From NCBI GenBank assembly GCA_030653035.1, contig JAUSAB010000060.1:1-62173 (forward strand): a stretch of DNA of 62,173 nucleotides. The letters run 5' to 3'. Shown here piece after piece: positions 58,605 through 62,173 of the stretch (its first letter is position 1; each line of letters starts with the position of its first letter). Made by a program: the position numbers and the translations under genes. The stretch is from Desulfocapsaceae bacterium (lineage in GTDB: Bacteria; Desulfobacterota; Desulfobulbia; Desulfobulbales; Desulfocapsaceae). The notes under the pieces were generated by a model. That model made no database searches and was not told the origin of the DNA. It saw only the letters and a program-made list of their open reading frames with translations.

Positions 58605-59978
58605 TTGATATTCAGATACATCGTTGACCAGGAGCGCAGCCGCCTCCTGCAAGACGGCAGAAAAGGCAAAGGGCCGGTCGTCTACTGGATGAGCAGGGAT
58701 CAGCGGGCCCATGATAACTGGGCCTTGCTCTTTGCCCAGGAACGGGCACTGGCGCTGGAGCGGCCCCTGATGGTCGTGTTCTGCATCGACCTGACATACC
58801 CATCCGCCAATCTGCGGCATTTCGGATTTCTGTTACGAGGGTTGCAGGAGCTGCAAATGAAACTGGCTGACCTCGCTCTTCCTTTTCTGATTCTTAAAGG
58901 TGATCCTGCCCGCACCCTGCCTGTCTTTCTTGAGAAAGAAGACCCTGCCCTGCTGGTCACCGATTTTGATCCACTGAGGATTAAAAAGCGCTGGAAAGAA
59001 AGTGTCCTGCATCAAAGCAATTTGCCGATCTACGAAGTGGACGCCCATAACATTGTTCCCTGCTGGCTGGCCTCTGACAAGCGGGAATATGGCGCCTATA
59101 CCATCCGGCCCAAGATACAAAGGCTGCTGCCCCGTTTTCTCACTGATTTTCCCGAACTCGTAAAGCACCCCTATGCCACAGCCATTGATAGTGAAAATGC
59201 ACTTGATATCATTGCGTTACTGAGTCAGATCAAGGATCGATCAGTTGAGGAAATCAAGTGGCTAAAACCCGGTGAGCAAGCGGCTATGCAGGTTTTTGCT
59301 GATTTTGAAACGCACCGTCTGCAATCCTATCCCGCAGATCGAAACAATCCCTGCCTGAATGGCCAGTCCAACCTGTCACCCTATTTCCACTTTGGCCAAC
59401 TTGCCCCGCAACGGGTTGCCTGGGATATATGGCAAAGCGATACCGACCAGGAGAGCAAAGAATCCTATCTCGAAGAATTGATCATCCGCCGGGAGCTATC
59501 TGATAATTACTGTTATTACACTGCAGATTATGACCACACCAATGCCTTTCCCGACTGGGCCCGGAAATCACTGGCCGCGCATCGCCTCGATCCGCGCCCC
59601 TCTGTCGCCGACCTTCATATCCTGGAGAACGCATCCACCGAAGATGAACTGTGGAACGGCTGCCAGCGGGAACTGACAGGATGGGGTAAACTGCATGGCT
59701 ATCTACGTATGTACTGGGCCAAAAAGATCCTGGAGTGGTCCCCTTCGCCGGAAGCGGCAATGGCCAACGCCATTTTCCTCAATGACAAATACTCTCTTGA
59801 TGGACGTGACCCCAACGGCTATGCTGGTATTGCCTGGAGCATCGGTGGGGTGCACGACCGGGCCTGGCAGGAACGCCCGGTTTTCGGGAAAATACGGTAT
59901 ATGAACAAAAATGGCTGTAAGCGAAAATTCAACATATATGAATATTTACAACGTGTTAACAGGAACACTTCAGAATAA
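58605..59978 (+). CDS. phrB: Class II CPD photolyase
   Basis: The protein (457 residues from TTG 58605; a longer TTG at 58590 lacks a ribosome binding site) is a class II cyclobutane pyrimidine dimer photolyase. VVYWMSRDQRAHDNWALLFA is the class II entry block, with an antenna-binding N-terminal half. FAD-binding C-terminal blocks include LSPYFHFGQLAPQRVAWDIW, EELIIRRELSDNYCYYT and GKLHGYLRMYWAKKILEW. It repairs UV dimers with light. GGGAG at 58592-58596 sets the start. Next to the YbgA-like gene, as in E. coli, although that phrB is class I. Confidence 0.88.
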   Translation: MIFRYIVDQERSRLLQDGRKGKGPVVYWMSRDQRAHDNWALLFAQERALALERPLMVVFCIDLTYPSANLRHFGFLLRGLQELQMKLADLALPFLILKGDPARTLPVFLEKEDPALLVTDFDPLRIKKRWKESVLHQSNLPIYEVDAHNIVPCWLASDKREYGAYTIRPKIQRLLPRFLTDFPELVKHPYATAIDSENALDIIALLSQIKDRSVEEIKWLKPGEQAAMQVFADFETHRLQSYPADRNNPCLNGQSNLSPYFHFGQLAPQRVAWDIWQSDTDQESKESYLEELIIRRELSDNYCYYTADYDHTNAFPDWARKSLAAHRLDPRPSVADLHILENASTEDELWNGCQRELTGWGKLHGYLRMYWAKKILEWSPSPEAAMANAIFLNDKYSLDGRDPNGYAGIAWSIGGVHDRAWQERPVFGKIRYMNKNGCKRKFNIYEYLQRVNRNTSE

Positions 59979-60010
59979 TTCTTAAATATCATGTCGCTGG
60001 AGGGAACACC

Positions 60011-60949
60011 ATGAAAGCACTGATCACCGGCGGGACAGGTTTTGTTGGTCAACATCTTGCAAAAAGATTACCTGAGCCTATTATTGCCGGCCGCAGCGTA
60101 GAAAAGATCAGGCATCTGTTTGCTGATATTGAGGTCAGGAAGTGGGATGGCTCATCGGACGCAGGTCCGTCTTTTCTTGATGGAGTGGATACCATATTCC
60201 ATTTAGCAGGGGAATCGATCTTTCACGGTCGCTGGGATGACGCCAAAAAAGAACGAATCCGGGCCAGTCGTATTGAGGGTACCCGTCACCTTGTCGACAT
60301 CATTGCCAAAACTGAAAAAAGACCGGCAACCCTGATCTGTTCTTCTGCCGTCGGCTATTACGGCTCACGACAAGACGAGAAGCTGACTGAAAAGTCTGCA
60401 CCCGGGGATGATTTTCTAGCCAAAGTCTGCAGGGACTGGGAAAAGGAGGCCCTGCGAGCAGAAGAATATGGTGTCCGGGTTGTGCTGATCCGCACCGGCG
60501 TTGTTTTAGGAGATGATGGAGGGGCGTTGGCGCAGATGCTGCTCCCTTTCAGACTCGGCCTGGGAGGCAGATTAGGCAACGGCAGCCAGTATATGTCATG
60601 GATCCATATTGATGATCTGACCGCCATCATGCTCTATGCGATGGAGAATCACAACCTGCGAGGGCCGATAAATGCGGTGACGCCGAATCCGGTAACCAAC
60701 AGCGAATTCACCCACGCCTTGGCAAAAGCCCTGCAGCGTCCGGCCTTTCTCCCTGTACCCGGTTTTGCCCTCAAGATTGTATTGGGAGAGTTTGCCAACG
60801 TCCTGCTGGGCTCCCAGCGCGTTGTTCCAGAGGTGCTGCAACAGGCTGGTTACACCTATATTTTCCCAGAGATCCAGGCTGCTTTAAAAAAGCTGCTCTC
60901 ATTCCAGCCAAAGGCAATAGAGGAGACAGGTGAGCCTCTTGCAAAATGA
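60011..60949 (+). CDS. TIGR01777-family NAD-dependent epimerase (YfcH-like)
   Basis: A 312-residue Rossmann-fold protein. It has KALITGGTGFVGQHLAKRLP (nucleotide-binding loop), HLAGESIFHGRWDDAKKERI, and a long C-terminal domain with GGRLGNGSQYMSWIHIDDLT. Family members (TIGR01777, SulA/YfcH-like) have no settled substrate. The last few residues were rewritten by a MITE: the gene now stops at TGA in the element's inverted repeat. Without the insertion, the frame would read G-D-S-P-L-Q then TAA, so the change is slight and the protein is likely functional. GGAGG at 59999-60003 precedes ATG. Confidence 0.87.
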   Translation: MKALITGGTGFVGQHLAKRLPEPIIAGRSVEKIRHLFADIEVRKWDGSSDAGPSFLDGVDTIFHLAGESIFHGRWDDAKKERIRASRIEGTRHLVDIIAKTEKRPATLICSSAVGYYGSRQDEKLTEKSAPGDDFLAKVCRDWEKEALRAEEYGVRVVLIRTGVVLGDDGGALAQMLLPFRLGLGGRLGNGSQYMSWIHIDDLTAIMLYAMENHNLRGPINAVTPNPVTNSEFTHALAKALQRPAFLPVPGFALKIVLGEFANVLLGSQRVVPEVLQQAGYTYIFPEIQAALKKLLSFQPKAIEETGEPLAK

Positions 60950-61072
60950 AGATTTTCGTCCAAAATCGAGGCATGCGAAAAATTTTACCGCAGGCATATA
61001 TTTGATATTCCGAGGATAAAATTCTGAGCATAACAAAGAGATTGGGCGAAAAGATCATTTTGCAAGAAGCTC
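60932..61072 (+). mobile_element. MITE-like element at the end of the epimerase gene
   Basis: A 141-bp segment with 18-bp terminal inverted repeats (GAGCCTCTTGCAAAATGA and TCATTTTGCAAGAAGCTC, one mismatch). AGGT flanks both ends (60928-60931 and 61073-61076), a 4-bp target duplication. No coding capacity. Its left end supplies the stop codon of the epimerase gene. Confidence 0.87.
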
Positions 61073-61263
61073 AGGTGATTCACCCTTGCAATAAATCCAT
61101 ACCGTTTGATATGCTTTTTTCATCTGGATGAAAATAAACGAATGAAGCAGGAGAGAACATTCTCTTGATCAGAAAGTACCCCTTCTGCAGAAAAAATATG
61201 CCTATTGTTCAAACCTGGACTGATTGGCTTCCTTATTCACTTCAACCCATGGAGAATGAAATA

Positions 61264-61659
61264 ATGAGTTTATTGAAAGAATTCAAAGAGTTTGCAGTGA
61301 AGGGAAACGCCTTGGACATGGCGGTGGGCATTATTATCGGGGCGGCCTTTGGCAAGATTGTCTCCTCTATTGTGAGCGACATTATCATGCCGCCCATTGG
61401 CCTGCTTATTGGCGGCGTAGATTTCAGCAAACTCGCGGTCACCTTGAAGGCGGCGTCGGCAGGTGGCGAGCCGGTTCTTCTCTCTTATGGCAAATTTATC
61501 CAGACAACCGTTGATTTTATCATTATCGCCTTCGCCATCTTTATGATTATCAAGGCCATAAACACCCTGAAACGCCCGGCTGCAACCCCGGCGGCCCCGG
61601 CGCCCACGAAAGAAGAACTGCTGCTGACCGAGATCCGCGACCTGCTGAAACAGAAATAA
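61264..61659 (+). CDS. mscL: MscL, large-conductance mechanosensitive channel
   Basis: The 131-residue protein starts at ATG 61264 (GGAG upstream; earlier frames lack support). It has the MscL N-terminal helix [22 protein letters not shown]1 with [32 protein letters not shown] loop, and TM2 with [16 protein letters not shown], then a Pro/Ala linker ([14 protein letters not shown]) and the C-terminal [11 protein letters not shown] helix. It opens under membrane tension to release solutes after osmotic downshock. Normal size for the family. Confidence 0.95.
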   Translation: MSLLKEFKEFAVKGNALDMAVGIIIGAAFGKIVSSIVSDIIMPPIGLLIGGVDFSKLAVTLKAASAGGEPVLLSYGKFIQTTVDFIIIAFAIFMIIKAINTLKRPAATPAAPAPTKEELLLTEIRDLLKQK

Positions 61660-61699
61660 CGCCATTTTTTCAACAAAATAAGGATTTACCCTGAAGGGA

Positions 61700-62173
61700 A
61701 TGGCCGCAGACATCTTTGACAGCCACCAGGAGCCGGGTGAGCTCTTCCTGCCCCTGAACAGTGAACGCTACTGCCGGTTCTACGACCTGGAAATGGCTGA
61801 TTTTCAGGCGGATCTCCCCTTTTACCGGGAAAGGATTACGGCCTCTGACGCGGTGCTTGAACTTGGCTGCGGCAGCGGCCGTCTCTGCCGGCAACTGGCC
61901 GGAACCGGGGCCGATATCACCGGCATTGATCTCTCACTTTCCATGCTGCGCCTGGCCAGAATAAAGACCAGCGCGGGCATCTCCTATCTATGCATGGACA
62001 TGACCGCGCTGGCCCTGGCCCGGCACTTCGACACCGTGATCATCCCCTATCATACCCTGAACCTCCTCTTGACCGAGGAACGAATAAAACAGTGTCTGGC
62101 CCAGATCAGGACTGTTCTTAAAAGAAATGGCAAGCTGCTCCTGCAACTCTTTATCCCCGACCAGACGCTCCTG
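61700..62173 (+). CDS. SAM-dependent methyltransferase, N-terminal part (runs off window)
   Basis: From ATG 61700 (a CTG at 61691 is another possible start, with AAGGA better spaced) the frame stays open to the window end. It shows the class I methyltransferase fold: VLELGCGSGRLCRQLAG (SAM-binding), ITGIDLSLSMLRLARI and FDTVIIPYHTLNLLLTEERI. The substrate is unknown. It begins 40 bases after mscL but its function seems separate. The C-terminal part is beyond the window. Confidence 0.82.
   Translation, partial: MAADIFDSHQEPGELFLPLNSERYCRFYDLEMADFQADLPFYRERITASDAVLELGCGSGRLCRQLAGTGADITGIDLSLSMLRLARIKTSAGISYLCMDMTALALARHFDTVIIPYHTLNLLLTEERIKQCLAQIRTVLKRNGKLLLQLFIPDQTLL

Overview
The window looks like a chromosomal stretch from an anaerobic, sulfur-metabolising Deltaproteobacterium (Desulfobacterota, possibly near the Desulfobulbales). 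This is inferred from the gene content: menaquinone made by the futalosine route, an enlarged YeiH-type putative sulfate exporter, a Feo ferrous-iron system with a Cys-rich FeoB partner, and many sensor kinases and chemoreceptors. It was not tested against a database.

Layout. 1-1004: the tail of an IS630-like transposase and a vapBC toxin-antitoxin pair. 1126-10607, all on the minus strand: RpoD-family sigma factor, terminator, then mqnE-mqnC-mqnX, an acyltransferase, mqnA, ubiX-like, ubiA-like and a DUF3108 gene. Together these cover most of the futalosine pathway and the prenylation of its product. mqnD and an mqnB-type hydrolase are not in the window. 10965-19368, plus strand: malQ, a flavodoxin-fold reductase, tRNA-Glu(CTC), the feo locus (two FeoA-type proteins, Cys-rich membrane protein, FeoB) and the YeiH exporter with a 54-residue membrane protein. 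19474-24879, minus strand: a small coiled-coil protein, an SDR, an isochorismatase-like hydrolase, PhnA, a thioredoxin/DsbD-like membrane protein and a RhlE-type helicase. 25010-27741: an accessory patch with an IS200-like element, an FRG-domain protein and a frameshifted KilA-N gene. 27860-29271: an OmpA-like protein and two small membrane proteins. 29736-40322: a signalling region with a GAF/PAS kinase, NtrC-type regulator, receiver-kinase, hemerythrin, degenerate HD protein, lone Cache protein and chemoreceptor. 40617-42275: an uncharacterised mobile-element-type gene. 42410-50506: two giant tightly coupled genes (1455 and 1241 residues) that I cannot assign to a characterised family. 50668-54232, minus strand: a cobalamin riboswitch with terminator, a BtuB-like receptor and a BtuF-like binding protein. 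54377-62173: a PAS-LuxR regulator, small oxidoreductase genes, a DODA-type dioxygenase, a DUF523-DUF1722 protein beside a class II photolyase, a TIGR01777 epimerase, MscL and a partial methyltransferase.

The intergenic DNA is rich in structured repeats: two inverted MITE-like copies that flank the Cache gene; a separate MITE with a 4-bp target duplication that rewrote the end of the epimerase gene; a solo IS200-type end; paired-hairpin repeats on both sides of the btuB-like gene; a second hairpin family; and two diverged copies of a GC-rich element.

The best candidate for an undescribed system is the giant gene pair at 42410-50506. The uncharacterised mobile gene at 40722-42275 and the repeat families come next. 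All functional calls come from reading the sequence and from recalled family motifs; no searches were run.
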